DNA of 34,085 nt from a bacterium (GCA_017541465.1 JAFXYZ010000036.1:1-34085); one strand, 5' to 3'. Shown: positions 15,137 through 23,535, counted from the stretch's first letter. Notes: a model not told the origin generated them from the sequence alone. Numbers and translations: made by a program.

Positions 15137-15451
15137 ATGAAAAGAGCATTATTTTTAACATTTTTATTTGCATCGCTTGGTTTTTGTTCAACCGCAATGG
15201 CTTACGAACCTTATGAGGGCGGAATCTGGACAAGCGTAAAAACCCCGAGCGGTGAAACCGAGAATACAAGACTGGGTTCAAAAGTCGGCAGAGCAACCTG
15301 CACAAACTACGTAGGACTGGTTAAAGTCGGCGACTGCTCACTGAAAGCGGCGATGAAGAACGGAAAAATCTCAAGAGTCAACGGCGCAGACTGGGAAAAA
15401 TCCTGGAAAGTAATCTACGGCACAAAAACCTTTGTTGTGTATGGAGACTAA
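15137..15451 (+). CDS. TRL-like family secreted protein
   Basis: The 104-residue protein has a signal peptide (MKRALFLTFLFASLGFCSTAMA). The mature part shows LGSKVGRATCTNYVGLVKVGD (given here as LGSKVGRATC and NYVGLVKVGD), then CSLKAAMKNGKISRVN and a final YGTKTFVVYGD, the pattern of the TRL-like family (PF13146), whose members are small envelope proteins of unknown role. Two cysteines (C10 of the TRL block and C in GDCSL) could form a disulfide. GGGAG stands 7 bases before the ATG. It is probably cotranscribed with the preceding small gene and ends before the terminator at 15530-15565. Confidence 0.8.
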   Translation: MKRALFLTFLFASLGFCSTAMAYEPYEGGIWTSVKTPSGETENTRLGSKVGRATCTNYVGLVKVGDCSLKAAMKNGKISRVNGADWEKSWKVIYGTKTFVVYGD

Positions 15452-15487
15452 AAATATTTAATAAAATTTTTAATATTTTTGTTAGAA

Positions 15488-15511
15488 GTAGGTCGTGTTG
15501 TAAAACACGAC
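15488..15511 (+). repeat. Palindrome of the GTAGG family, copy 1
   Basis: GTAG is followed by a perfect 8-bp hairpin GTCGTGTT-GTAA-AACACGAC (15492-15511). The same palindrome recurs at 32690-32712 with the loop GTCA. Confidence 0.8.
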
Positions 15512-15526
15512 AAAATAAAAAAGAAG

Positions 15527-15565
15527 TATGTCGGGTTCAAAATTTTCATTGAACCCGACTTTTTA
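15527..15565 (+). terminator. GTCGGGTTCA palindrome acting as terminator, copy 2 of the palindrome family
   Basis: Arms GTCGGGTTCA (15530-15539) and TGAACCCGAC (15550-15559) form a perfect 10-bp stem followed by TTTTT, so it should end transcripts coming from the polyene/TRL arm. The same 10-base arms occur at 23498-23528. Confidence 0.8.
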
Positions 15566-15585
15566 AATCAATTATGCGTTAAAAA

Positions 15586-15614
15586 TTTACAAATTTGGGA
15601 ATATTTGATAATAT
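15586..15614 (+). promoter_or_regulatory. Promoter of phase-variable prepilin gene 1
   Basis: TTTACA (15586-15591), a 17-base spacer and TAATAT (15609-15614) form a good sigma-70-type promoter. The same boxes and the phrase GGGAATATTTGATAATATAG recur before prepilin gene 3 (32491-32519), so the promoter region is part of the repeated unit. Confidence 0.7.
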
Positions 15615-15649
15615 AGAATTAAATTTATTGTTGATGAGAGGTATTTATT

Positions 15650-16347
15650 ATGAGAAATATAATTAAAAATTTAATGCCTACCCCCCCTATAAAAAAGGTT
15701 TTACACTTGCAGAAGTTCTGATTACTCTTGTTATAATCGGAGTAATTGCCGCAATAACCATTCCTAGTTTGATAAATAAAACAAGAAATCAGGAATATGT
15801 TTCAAAGTTAAAAAAAGCATATTCAACATTGGCACAAGCAACTAAACTAATCGTTGCAGAAGAGGGAATGCCAAGGGCAGACAAGGGTGGCTGGGCAACC
15901 TCTGGCGAAAATTTATATCTTTTATATAAAAAACATTTACTAAAATCTAGAGATTGTGAAGGTAATGTAGGTTGTTTTGAACAAGGTGGTTATGTTGGTT
16001 TAAACGGAACTGATCAAAGTAACTTTAATGTAGCCGCTAGTGAAAAATATAATTTTAGAAAATTAGTTTTATCTGATGGAGTACAAATCAGATTTGATGG
16101 TATATCAACAGATTGTTCAACTTCCCGTACTGGTTCATCTAACTTTTGTGCTTGGATGCATGTCGATATAAACGGAGCCAAAAAACCAAACACCTATGGT
16201 AGGGATTTATTTGAATTTATTATAAAAGAAAATGGCGGATTGTATCCTGTCGGTTGTGATAACGAAGAAACAGATAAATGCGATAGAGAACATTCAGGTC
16301 GTGCTTGTGCCTGCAAAGTTATAAGAGAAGATGCAATGAATTATTAA
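15650..16347 (+). CDS. Prepilin-like protein 1, poly-C phase-variable, out of frame as sequenced
   Basis: The ATG at 15650 has GAGAGG upstream and a leader MRNIIKNLMPTPP, but a run of 7 C (15681-15687) leaves the rest one base out of frame and translation would stop within about 10 codons. Adding one C restores a 232-residue protein with a 17-residue leader ending KKG, then FTLAEVLITLVIIG with Glu at +5, a helix, and IPSLINKTRNQE. The body has C-x-n-C pairs, the block VDINGAKKPNTYGRDLF and a Cys-rich end (GRACACKVIRED). With 8 C the leader has the same length as that of gene 2, so I read this as the OFF state of a phase-variable gene, not decay. A sequencing error in the homopolymer would look the same. 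Without the leader, the first ATG in the body frame is at 15769 and would lack the secretion signal. Confidence 0.75.
15681..15687 (+). repeat. Poly-C tract, 7 C, in prepilin leader 1
   Basis: A homopolymer of 7 C lies inside the leader codons for Pro-Thr-Pro-Pro. Eight are needed for the reading frame. Confidence 0.9.
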
Positions 16348-16393
16348 CACACCCACATTGGACGAGGTTAGTGATTATACGATTTTTTAATTT

Positions 16394-16428
16394 ATAAGTT
16401 GGATATTCCTACACAACTTCATTTTTTA
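16394..16428 (+). terminator. Weak terminator after prepilin gene 1
   Basis: A 6-bp stem AAGTTG/CAACTT (16396-16401 with 16414-16419) is followed by CATTTTTTAATT. The long loop and short stem make it a modest candidate. The rest of 16348-16438 holds nothing else I can identify. Confidence 0.4.
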
Positions 16429-16438
16429 ATTATTTGTT

Positions 16439-16825
16439 TTAAATTAATTCATACAAAATTTTTGAGCAGTCCTCGACCATTGTTTTGCAATGTTCTTTTC
16501 TCTCTTTTGACGCCATATCAAAGCCTGCGGTCAAAACTCTGCAGCATGTGGCTTTGTGGGTTTTCTTAAACTCTTCGATAAATTTTCTTGCTTTTTCTCT
16601 TGCCTTAACTTCGTTTCCCTGCTTGTTTTCTCTGCCATAAAGATACCCGAGAACAAGCTGAGAGCCTGCAATAGCACCGCACAAACAACCTGAGCCCATA
16701 CCACCCGAAAATGAGGTGGCACAGGAGAGTAGTTCAGAGGGCACAAGTCCTTTATCTACCGCATCTTTTACTATACTCTCCGAGCACGAATAGCCCTGAG
16801 CAAAATATTCCGTTGCACTCATCAT
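16439..16825 (-). CDS. C_GCAxxG_C_C family protein
   Basis: The 128-residue cytoplasmic protein has the cysteine pattern of the C_GCAxxG_C_C family (PF09719): GYSCSES (about 11-17), CATSFSGGMGSGCLCGAIAG (about 35-54) and a late CCRVLTAGF and HCKTMVEDC. The family is thought to bind a cofactor or metal through these cysteines; its biochemical role is unknown. AAAGGAAAT precedes the two consecutive ATG codons at 16825 and 16822, and ATGA overlaps the bioC stop. It is the last gene of the HAD-glycosyltransferase-biotin operon. Confidence 0.85.
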   Translation of the reverse strand: MMSATEYFAQGYSCSESIVKDAVDKGLVPSELLSCATSFSGGMGSGCLCGAIAGSQLVLGYLYGRENKQGNEVKAREKARKFIEEFKKTHKATCCRVLTAGFDMASKERKEHCKTMVEDCSKILYELI

Positions 16826-17541
16826 AATTTCCTTTCATTTTTAATATATATGGGATAATAGGTTAAAGTGTTGTCAAATCTGTCGTTCAGTATGTTTAGT
16901 GCCTCTTTTATCCTGCAATACCCCATGGGCAGGTCATTAAGAGAGTTCACCCCCGTATATTTTAAATGCCTGAGAACATCGAGAGGACTGTCAAATTTTA
17001 AAGATATTTCATCTTTAAAAATAACCGAATTTTCACCAAAAACCTTTTTTATCACCGTTTCATCGGGATAATTTAGCGAAACTCCAAACACTTCTTTGAT
17101 TTCTTTTAAGTTATCTGGCGAGAATATGCTTATTGCAAGCACTCCGCCATTATTGAGCGCTCCCAAAAGTTTTTTTATTATTCCTTCAAAGTCAGAGCAC
17201 CACTGAAGAGAAGCATTTGAGATAATCAAATCAAATTTTTGTTTGGTCTCAAAATTTTCTATATCGCACTTTTGAAACTCAATTTTGTCATCAATTTTTT
17301 TTAAGTATTCCCCTGATTTTTCCACTACATCAATGGCTAAATAGCTGTTATAATCGATGTTTTGGCTTATTTCCCGAGTTAAAAAACCTGTATAAGATCC
17401 GATTTCAAGAACTGAAGAAAATTGCTTCCGAGGAAGAAGAGAGACGAGTTTTTTCGCCATTTGCTTCTGAACAACCGCGTTTTCGGAGTAGTCATCTATC
17501 CTTTTTCCAAACTTTTTATAAACGACCTCTTTATTAATCAT
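16822..17541 (-). CDS. bioC: Malonyl-ACP O-methyltransferase BioC
   Basis: The 239-residue SAM-dependent methyltransferase would methylate malonyl-ACP so that fatty-acid enzymes can build pimeloyl-ACP methyl ester for biotin. The N-terminus KKFGKRIDDYSENAVVQ is the typical BioC start, followed by VLEIGSYTGFLTREI (SAM loop) and DLIISNASLQW, a BioC hallmark. I chose the ATG at 17541, which forms an ATGA overlap with the bioG stop; a GTG at 17556 would extend the overlap without benefit. It lies between bioG and the C_GCAxxG_C_C gene. The assignment is firm because bioG and bioF are adjacent. Confidence 0.92.
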   Translation of the reverse strand: MINKEVVYKKFGKRIDDYSENAVVQKQMAKKLVSLLPRKQFSSVLEIGSYTGFLTREISQNIDYNSYLAIDVVEKSGEYLKKIDDKIEFQKCDIENFETKQKFDLIISNASLQWCSDFEGIIKKLLGALNNGGVLAISIFSPDNLKEIKEVFGVSLNYPDETVIKKVFGENSVIFKDEISLKFDSPLDVLRHLKYTGVNSLNDLPMGYCRIKEALNILNDRFDNTLTYYPIYIKNERKL

Positions 17542-18167
17542 ATCAGCTCTTCCCACGATTTAAAAAGGTTAAAAGGATAATGAGGGGCGCTGAGTAGTTC
17601 GGTAGAAGTCCTGTTCAGCCAGTAGTTAACCTGATTTTTAGAGGGAACTATTCTGTCCTCCGTTGAAATACAGGCTTTATCGAACTTCAGAAAATCAGTT
17701 ATTTTAAGATTATTAAGGCTTTCAAGCTCTTCTTTCAGCTCTTCTGTCGGTCGTTTCAGCTTAACTGAACCGTTACCGTTAAACATATTTTGAACAAATT
17801 TTTCGCAAGATTTTTCATTAAACCTTGAAAGGGTGAGGATATAAATCCTCTTTGGTATCCCAAACTCGTCATCTATCATCTTTTGAGTGCCGTTTATGGC
17901 GATTTTCCTGTCAAAATCATTAAATTCAGACTTAAACAGGTTTGAAACATAGACACCCATTGACCAGCAGATTAAATATTTTTTATCATACTTTTTAAAA
18001 TCGAACTGTTTAAAATCGAAGTTTAAATCGCGGTAATCAAATAAAACCAAAACGTCAAAACCGCTATAAGATAAATGTTTTACGGCAGTTTCATCAAACC
18101 CCCAGCCGTTAAAAAAGACGATGAGAGAACTATTTTTTTCCTCTTTATTGAGCCAGACGAAATTCAT
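17538..18167 (-). CDS. bioG: Pimeloyl-ACP methyl ester esterase BioG (DUF452)
   Basis: The 209-residue alpha/beta hydrolase has FFNGWGFDETAVKHL (18-32), the DUF452 signature, the nucleophile elbow ICWSMG with S69, and a terminal SAPHYPFNLFKSWEEL with the catalytic His. BioG removes the methyl group from pimeloyl-ACP methyl ester and so ends the disguised fatty-acid elongation started by BioC. It is joined to bioF by an ATGA overlap and to bioC by another. Confidence 0.92.
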   Translation of the reverse strand: MNFVWLNKEEKNSSLIVFFNGWGFDETAVKHLSYSGFDVLVLFDYRDLNFDFKQFDFKKYDKKYLICWSMGVYVSNLFKSEFNDFDRKIAINGTQKMIDDEFGIPKRIYILTLSRFNEKSCEKFVQNMFNGNGSVKLKRPTEELKEELESLNNLKITDFLKFDKACISTEDRIVPSKNQVNYWLNRTSTELLSAPHYPFNLFKSWEELI

Positions 18168-19306
18168 TTTACCACCTCAAACAAAGGTGCAATTTCTTCA
18201 AATGTCATATCGGCGCACAAAGATAAACGAAGCCTTGAAGTGTTTTTAGGTACTGTCGGAGGATTAATTGGAAGTACATAAAACCCATTATTTTGCAGTT
18301 TTTGAGCCATTTCAACAGTCTTTTCGGCACTCCCTAAAACAACGGGAATGATTTGGGAAGAGCTGAGAGAAGGATAAATTGAGTGGACTTTTCTGAATAA
18401 ATTATTGAGTTTTTCCTGCTTTTTCTTCAAAACCTCAAATTTTTCGGTTAAAAGAAAATTCGACCACATAACATTGACGGGCGCAAGCGCAGTCGAGAAA
18501 ATGAAACTTGCCGCTTTATTTACAAGATAATCAATTATCGTTTTTGTTGAAATACAGACAGCACCCATCGAAGCGAGCGATTTTCCGAGCGTTACCGTTA
18601 TTATATCAACCTTATCAAGCAGCCCCATTTCCTGTGCAACCCCCTGAAGATTTTCCCCGAAAACCCCGAAGGCATGGGCTTCATCGAGCATGAGAAGGCA
18701 GTTATATTTTTCCTTCAATTCAACGAGTTTTTTTATGTCCGAAATATCACCATCCATAGAAAAGACTGATTCAGAGATAATTACAGCATTTTTATACTTA
18801 TCTCTGTTAGTTTTTAAAAGGGTTTCGAGGTTTTCCATGTCATTATGTTTAAATCGAAAATGGTCGGCTCTTGAAATCTGAAGCCCCGAAACGATGCTTG
18901 CGTGGTTTAGTTTATCAGAGAAAATGCAGTCGCCTTTTGAAAAAAGGGCAGTAATTATCCCCTGATTACACTGGTAGCCCGTATTAAAAAGAAGAGCCGC
19001 TTCTTTATTGAAAAGCTGAGAGAAAGTGTTTTCGAGTTTTTTATAAACCCCGCTTGTTCCTGTCAAAAGGCGGGCGGAGGCAGAGGAAAACAAAAATTCG
19101 CTGTCATTTTTATATTTTTCTATAAATTCAAGTTTCAAACTCTCGTCAGTGCTGAGGTTAAGGTAGTCGTTCGAGGATAAATTGAGCATCATTTTTCCGT
19201 CAACGACAATAAATTTACCCTCTTTTTTATTAACATTTTTTATCGACCTGAAGTTTGAATTTTGTTTTAATTCGTCTAACTCTTCAGCATACCCGGCAAA
19301 AATCAA
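18164..19306 (-). CDS. bioF: 8-amino-7-oxononanoate synthase BioF
   Basis: The 380-residue PLP enzyme condenses pimeloyl-ACP with L-alanine. Key blocks are NLSSNDYLNL (42-51), SARLLTGTSG (77-86), NTGYQCNQG (108-116), DEAHAFGVFG (208-217) and VTLGKSLASMG with the PLP lysine K242. The length and the early NDYLNL motif are those of BioF; other alpha-oxoamine synthases would look similar, but bioG and bioC next to it settle the role. bioA, bioD and bioB are not in the window. It is coupled by ATGA to the glycosyltransferase gene upstream. Confidence 0.93.
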   Translation of the reverse strand: MIFAGYAEELDELKQNSNFRSIKNVNKKEGKFIVVDGKMMLNLSSNDYLNLSTDESLKLEFIEKYKNDSEFLFSSASARLLTGTSGVYKKLENTFSQLFNKEAALLFNTGYQCNQGIITALFSKGDCIFSDKLNHASIVSGLQISRADHFRFKHNDMENLETLLKTNRDKYKNAVIISESVFSMDGDISDIKKLVELKEKYNCLLMLDEAHAFGVFGENLQGVAQEMGLLDKVDIITVTLGKSLASMGAVCISTKTIIDYLVNKAASFIFSTALAPVNVMWSNFLLTEKFEVLKKKQEKLNNLFRKVHSIYPSLSSSQIIPVVLGSAEKTVEMAQKLQNNGFYVLPINPPTVPKNTSRLRLSLCADMTFEEIAPLFEVVK

Positions 19307-20241
19307 AAGTTAATCCTTTCTTTTTCAACAACGACAGGTCTTTTGTTTACTCTTGTGTAGATAGCTCCAACGTATTCCCCGACAATTCCTATGAAGAAAA
19401 GCTGAACGGCAGAGAAGAAGAATAAACCGATGACCAATGGTGCCTGACCGACATTGAAGGAGTTCCAGAAGAGGAGTTTATAAACAAGATAAAAAAACGC
19501 CGCCAACAGACTGAGAGTGCCTATCACAAACCCCGTAAACGCAGCCATTCTCAATGGCATTTTTGAATGTTTTACTACACCTATCATCGCGTTATCGTAC
19601 ATAGTATAAAAATTATTGTGGGTTTTTCCGTGCTCTCTTTTTGGCTGAGTGAAAGGAATTAAAGCCTTTTCAAACCCGATGTCGCAAATCAGTCCTCTCA
19701 TATAAGGATAAGGATCGTCTATTTTTCTTATTATATCAATAATTTCTTTGTCGTACAAACCAAAACCCGTACACTGTTTGAGTTGTTCGGTTTCATCATC
19801 AGCTATTTTTTTCATAAAAAAATAAAACAATTTTCTGACCAGAAACATCAGGGGGGACTCTTTCGATTTCGTTTTTTGAGCAAGCGCCATTTTATATCCC
19901 TGCTCCCATTTTTCGATAAATTCCGGAATCAACTCGGGCGGATCCTGAAGGTCTGACGCCATATAGATGATAGCATCGCCCGTTGCGTTAATTATCGCCC
20001 AGTAGGGAGAGCGTATATGCCCAAAATTTCTTGAATTAATGATTATTTTGAGCCTTTTATCCTCCTGAGCGAGAGTGCGCATAAGTGCTTCACTGTTATC
20101 GGTCGAGCCGTTATCAACGAGAATCTGCTCCCACTCATATTTGCCCTCATATTTTTCCATTTGGGCTTTAACGCGCTCACAGAGAGTTTTTATGTTCTCT
20201 TCTTCGTTGTAACAACTTGAAACTATGCTTATTTTCTTCAT
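19303..20241 (-). CDS. Polyprenyl-phosphate glycosyltransferase (GT2, GtrB/ArnC-like)
   Basis: The 312-residue protein has a GT2 catalytic domain: SSCYNEEENI (8-17), DNGSTDNS (43-50), and MASDLQDPPELI with the metal-binding DLQD at 97-100. Two C-terminal membrane helices (about 233-257 and 266-290) end in VGEYVGAIYTRVNKRP, the usual tail of GtrB/ArnC-type enzymes that transfer a sugar from a nucleotide donor to undecaprenyl or a related lipid phosphate. The sugar cannot be predicted. It lies 9 bases downstream of the HAD gene and overlaps bioF by ATGA; there is no obvious functional reason for the link with biotin genes. Confidence 0.9.
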   Translation of the reverse strand: MKKISIVSSCYNEEENIKTLCERVKAQMEKYEGKYEWEQILVDNGSTDNSEALMRTLAQEDKRLKIIINSRNFGHIRSPYWAIINATGDAIIYMASDLQDPPELIPEFIEKWEQGYKMALAQKTKSKESPLMFLVRKLFYFFMKKIADDETEQLKQCTGFGLYDKEIIDIIRKIDDPYPYMRGLICDIGFEKALIPFTQPKREHGKTHNNFYTMYDNAMIGVVKHSKMPLRMAAFTGFVIGTLSLLAAFFYLVYKLLFWNSFNVGQAPLVIGLFFFSAVQLFFIGIVGEYVGAIYTRVNKRPVVVEKERINF

Positions 20242-20250
20242 TTTTTCTGC

Positions 20251-20952
20251 CTATGCTTTTACACTTTGCTCATTTATAATAAAATTTCTGACTTCTTTGA
20301 GTGAAGTAAACTCAAAATCGGGCTTAATATCCGTTTCGTTTTTCATATTATACCTGTTAAACCAGACAGTTCTTATTCCCGCGTTAATTCCGCCTTTTAT
20401 ATCAGAGGTCAGAGAATCGCCCACAATAATTGTTTCTTCCCTTTTAAATTCGGGAATACGGGCAAAACAATAATCAAAAAACTCTTTATTAGGTTTGCAT
20501 GCGCCGTTTCGCTGGGAGGTAAAGACATCAGAGAAATAATGCCCGATGTTTGAAAGTTTTAATCTACTCTCCTGTATTCTGACAAGACCGTTTGAGGAAA
20601 TATAGAGCCTGTAGTTTTTATGAAGCTCCTCGAGTATTTCTCTTGCGCCGTCTATAAGGTGAGCGCTGTTTCCGAGTTCGTTTTCGTAAATATCCTCCAT
20701 TTTTTCGGCATCAAAATTTATGTTATTTACCTCAAAAAGCTGACGAAACCTCTCAACAACAATAAACTCGCAGTCCTTTTCTTTTCTCTCATAAGCCTGC
20801 CACAAGGGAATATTTATTGCATGGTAACTTTTTAAAAGCTCATCGGTCGGCTCAATTCCCGCCTTCAAAAGCGCGGTCGAAAGCGCAACTTTTTCGGACT
20901 TAAAATAGTCAAATATGGTGTCGTCTAAATCAAAAAATATATTCTTTATCAT
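20251..20952 (-). CDS. HAD-family hydrolase, YjjG/YfnB type nucleotidase
   Basis: The 233-residue protein has the HAD motifs FFDLDDTIFDY (D8, D10), ISSNG for motif II, the Lys of ACKPNKEFF for motif III and VGDSLTSDIKGG for motif IV, with a helical cap between 17 and about 90. This arrangement, with DDTIFDYFKSE after the first Asp, fits YjjG-type 5'-nucleotidases that clean up non-canonical pyrimidine nucleotides. It is the first gene of the operon that continues with the glycosyltransferase and the biotin genes. Confidence 0.85.
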   Translation of the reverse strand: MIKNIFFDLDDTIFDYFKSEKVALSTALLKAGIEPTDELLKSYHAINIPLWQAYERKEKDCEFIVVERFRQLFEVNNINFDAEKMEDIYENELGNSAHLIDGAREILEELHKNYRLYISSNGLVRIQESRLKLSNIGHYFSDVFTSQRNGACKPNKEFFDYCFARIPEFKREETIIVGDSLTSDIKGGINAGIRTVWFNRYNMKNETDIKPDFEFTSLKEVRNFIINEQSVKA

Positions 20953-20992
20953 TTCTTGATTATATCATCGACAGAGATTTTTAGCACAAATT

Positions 20993-22552
20993 TTAAGCGG
21001 GCGAATTAACAGGCTCGATGAAGTTTCTGAACTGTATAGCCTGGGCGACATGAGGGAGTTTTATATCCTCTGAGCCCTCTAAATCGGCTATTGTTCTTGC
21101 TAGCTTCAAAATTCTGTCGTAAGCACGCCCTGAAATGTTGAAGTTTTTAGCCGCTTCTCTGAGCAGATTTTCAGACTGTTCATCGATTTTACAGAATTTT
21201 TTGATTAATTTTGCGCTCAGCATTGAATTTGTATAGATATTTAGCCCCTTATACCTTTCGTACTGCAGTTTTCTCGCCTTAACAACCCGCGCTCTTATTG
21301 TTTTGGAATCTTCTGCGGTGAAGTTTTTATCAATTAAATCGTCAACCTTCAGTCTCGGTACTTCTATCTGAATATCTATTCTGTCTAAAAGCGGGCCTGA
21401 GAGCTTTGAGCGGTATCTTGAAATCTGAAAATCGGTGCAGGTACACTGTTTTTCGTAGTCACCCAAATATCCGCAGGGGCATGGGTTCATCGCGGCAAGC
21501 AGCATAAAATCAGCGGGAAAACGGACTGTCGTCTGGGCTCTTGAAATGACTATCGTCTTATCCTCTAATGGTTGCCTTAAAACTTCTAAGACATTTCTCG
21601 GAAACTCAACGAGTTCATCAAGAAACAAAACTCCTCTGTGCGCAAGCGTTATTTCCCCCGGTTTCGGATTACCTCCGCCCCCTATTATCCCGACCGCAGA
21701 AGCGGTATGGTGAACAGGACGAAACGGGCGCTTTGTCACCAAAGGCTTTTTACTGTCCAAAAGCCCCGAAACAGAATAAATTTTTGTGAGTTCAATTGCC
21801 TCTTCAAATTCAAGCGGCGGCAAAATCGAGGCGAAACATTTTGACAAAAGAGTTTTCCCTGAACCCGGAGGACCTGACATAAGAACATTATGACCGCCTG
21901 CCGCGGCTATTTCAAGCGCCTTCTTTGCTTTTGTCTGACCTTTAACGTCCTTAAAGTCATAAAGGTCGTCTGCTTCCGCGTTTTCTTTTAAATATTCTTC
22001 AATATTTACAACTGTCGGAGGAATAAGCTCGTGCGTTTCCGTTGTCGAGGAAAAGTGATTGACTATCTGCCTTAAATTCTTAGCCCCGATAACTGTTATT
22101 TCGGGGATAAGCGCAGCTTCGGTTGCGTTTTCAAACGGAACAACAACCGTCTTTATTCCCTGCTCCTTTAACCCCTGAACGATAGGCAGAATACCTCTGA
22201 CACTTCTTATAGAGCCATCAAGAGATAATTCGCCTATAAACGCAGCATCTTTAAAATCACTCTGGAGGATAATTCCGCTTTTAACCAAAATTCCGACCGC
22301 GATAGGCAAATCATACAAACTGCCCTCTTTTTTGATGTCGGCAGGCGCGAGGTTAACGACAACTTTTGTCTGAGGGAAATTATACCCCGAGTTTTTTATG
22401 GCGGCGCGAACCCTCTCTTTTGCTTCAGAAACGGCAATATCAGGCAGACCGACAATCGAAACCGAAGGGAGCGACATATTTGTATCCACCTCAACAGTGA
22501 TTTTATATACATCAAGCCCGATTACAGTAGCGGTAATAACCTGAGAAATCAA
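20993..22552 (-). CDS. comM: YifB/ComM-like Mg-chelatase-type AAA+ ATPase
   Basis: The roughly 519-residue protein has an N-terminal Lon-like domain (ATVIGLDVYKITVEVD, then PSVSIVGLPDIAVSEAKERV), then a AAA+ module with GPPGSGKTLLSK (Walker A), GVLFLDELVEFP (Walker B), MNPCPCGYLGD with the cysteines typical of the family, and SGPLLDRIDI. ComM is a helicase for branch migration of incoming DNA in natural transformation; many relatives are uncharacterised. I chose the TTG at 22552 because AAGGGG lies 6 bases upstream and the family starts about 7 residues before the ATV motif; a TTG at 22579 is less likely. No other competence gene is adjacent. Confidence 0.88.
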   Translation of the reverse strand: MISQVITATVIGLDVYKITVEVDTNMSLPSVSIVGLPDIAVSEAKERVRAAIKNSGYNFPQTKVVVNLAPADIKKEGSLYDLPIAVGILVKSGIILQSDFKDAAFIGELSLDGSIRSVRGILPIVQGLKEQGIKTVVVPFENATEAALIPEITVIGAKNLRQIVNHFSSTTETHELIPPTVVNIEEYLKENAEADDLYDFKDVKGQTKAKKALEIAAAGGHNVLMSGPPGSGKTLLSKCFASILPPLEFEEAIELTKIYSVSGLLDSKKPLVTKRPFRPVHHTASAVGIIGGGGNPKPGEITLAHRGVLFLDELVEFPRNVLEVLRQPLEDKTIVISRAQTTVRFPADFMLLAAMNPCPCGYLGDYEKQCTCTDFQISRYRSKLSGPLLDRIDIQIEVPRLKVDDLIDKNFTAEDSKTIRARVVKARKLQYERYKGLNIYTNSMLSAKLIKKFCKIDEQSENLLREAAKNFNISGRAYDRILKLARTIADLEGSEDIKLPHVAQAIQFRNFIEPVNSPA

Positions 22553-22646
22553 TTCCTGCCCCTTAAAAACTGTCAACAAGAAAAGTATATAATGATAAAC
22601 CCTCTCCCTTCAAGATGTTTTAACGAAAGATGAAGATGAGAATTAT

Positions 22647-22676
22647 TTGTTAAAAATTTATAAAATGTGGTATTAT
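22647..22676 (+). promoter_or_regulatory. Promoter of prepilin gene 2
   Basis: TTGTTA (22647-22652), an 18-base spacer and TATTAT (22671-22676) lie before the gene; AAGGAG at about 22696 is the ribosome binding site. This differs from the promoter shared by genes 1 and 3. Confidence 0.55.
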
Positions 22677-22709
22677 ACTATTAAATTATTATAAGAAGGA
22701 GAGAAAATT

Positions 22710-23426
22710 ATGTTTAATAATAATTTAAAATCTGTTCCTACCCCCCCCAATAAATTGGGATTTACACTCGCAGAAGTTTTGATTACTCTTGTCATCATTG
22801 GCGTTATTGCAGCGATAACTGTTCCAAGTTTAATTAATAAAACAAATAATCAGGAAACTGTTGCTAAACTAAAAAAAGCATATTCGACTCTTGCTCAGGC
22901 TGTTAAACTCTCTGAAATAGATAATGGAAGTACAGATAATTGGGATTATTCTTTATCATCTGAAAATTTTTATAAACAATATTTAAAAAAATATGTAATA
23001 AATACGAAAGAATTCGGCTATGTCGATTTAGAATCACTGGGAATTAAGTATTATTGGCCAAATGGGACAGAAATAGGTTCAGGGTATGAATTATATGGCG
23101 GTTTATATAGATTTATTTTAAATGACGGAATTTCTATATACTTCGGCAATTCTTACGATACCTTTAGAGCATTATATGTTGATATAAATGGTGCTAAAAA
23201 ACCAAATAAAATGGGAAAAGATTTGTTTGTATTTTCTATCCAAAAAGATTATAAATTTACTCCGTATGGATTTGGAAATTCTAATCAATCTTTTGGAACA
23301 GTTGCAAATCGTGATGTATTAAAAGGAACAAATTCTCATGCTTGCGCAAAAGACAAATATGGTTTTTGGTGTGCGGCATTAATTATGACTGATAGTTGGC
23401 AAATAAAAAGTGATTATCCAATTTAA
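22710..23426 (+). CDS. Prepilin-like protein 2, poly-C tract in frame (ON)
   Basis: The 238-residue protein has a 17-residue leader (MFNNNLKSVPTPPNKLG), then FTLAEVLITLVIIG with Glu at +5, so a type IV prepilin peptidase would cut after G17. A run of 8 C (22741-22748) codes for part of Thr-Pro-Pro and keeps the frame. The helix is followed by KTNNQETVAKLKKAYSTLAQ, an aromatic-rich variable part, the block VDINGAKKPNKMGKDLF (about 171-187), and a C-terminal WCAALIMTDSWQIKSDYP with cysteines. Type IV pilin-like proteins of this kind are assembled in the envelope or released; the role here is unknown. It is AT-rich compared with its neighbours and stands alone on the plus strand, followed by two palindromes. 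Confidence 0.88.
   Translation: MFNNNLKSVPTPPNKLGFTLAEVLITLVIIGVIAAITVPSLINKTNNQETVAKLKKAYSTLAQAVKLSEIDNGSTDNWDYSLSSENFYKQYLKKYVINTKEFGYVDLESLGIKYYWPNGTEIGSGYELYGGLYRFILNDGISIYFGNSYDTFRALYVDINGAKKPNKMGKDLFVFSIQKDYKFTPYGFGNSNQSFGTVANRDVLKGTNSHACAKDKYGFWCAALIMTDSWQIKSDYPI
22741..22748 (+). repeat. Poly-C tract, 8 C, in prepilin leader 2
   Basis: A homopolymer of 8 C lies inside the leader; this length keeps the leader in frame with the FTLAEV segment. Confidence 0.9.
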
Positions 23427-23452
23427 TTTGTAGTTTGTAGTAGCAGTAGAAA

Positions 23453-23474
23453 GTAGGGTAGACTTCAGTCTACC
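23453..23474 (+). repeat. Palindrome of the GTAGG family, copy 3
   Basis: GTAG overlaps a perfect 8-bp hairpin GGTAGACT-TC-AGTCTACC (23457-23474). It lies 30 bases after the stop of prepilin gene 2. Confidence 0.7.
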
Positions 23475-23496
23475 GATATAAAAAAACAAGAATTCA

Positions 23497-23529
23497 GGTC
23501 GGGTTCATTGTCAATTTATGAACCCGACT
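23497..23529. repeat. GTCGGGTTCA palindrome, copy 4, possible bidirectional terminator
   Basis: Arms GTCGGGTTCAT (23498-23508) and ATGAACCCGAC (23518-23528) give a perfect 11-bp stem; the inner 10 bases are identical to the copy at 15530-15559. It lies between the convergent ends of prepilin gene 2 and the M16 peptidase gene. No T run follows directly on the plus strand; on the minus side a T-rich stretch appears 10 bases later. Confidence 0.65.
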
Positions 23530-23535
23530 ATAAAT

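Noticed and set aside
15769-16347. Prepilin gene 1 as a gene starting at ATG 15769
   Set aside because: This start would lack the leader and the membrane helix that is plainly encoded just upstream, and it has no suitable ribosome binding site; the frame break at the C tract explains it better.
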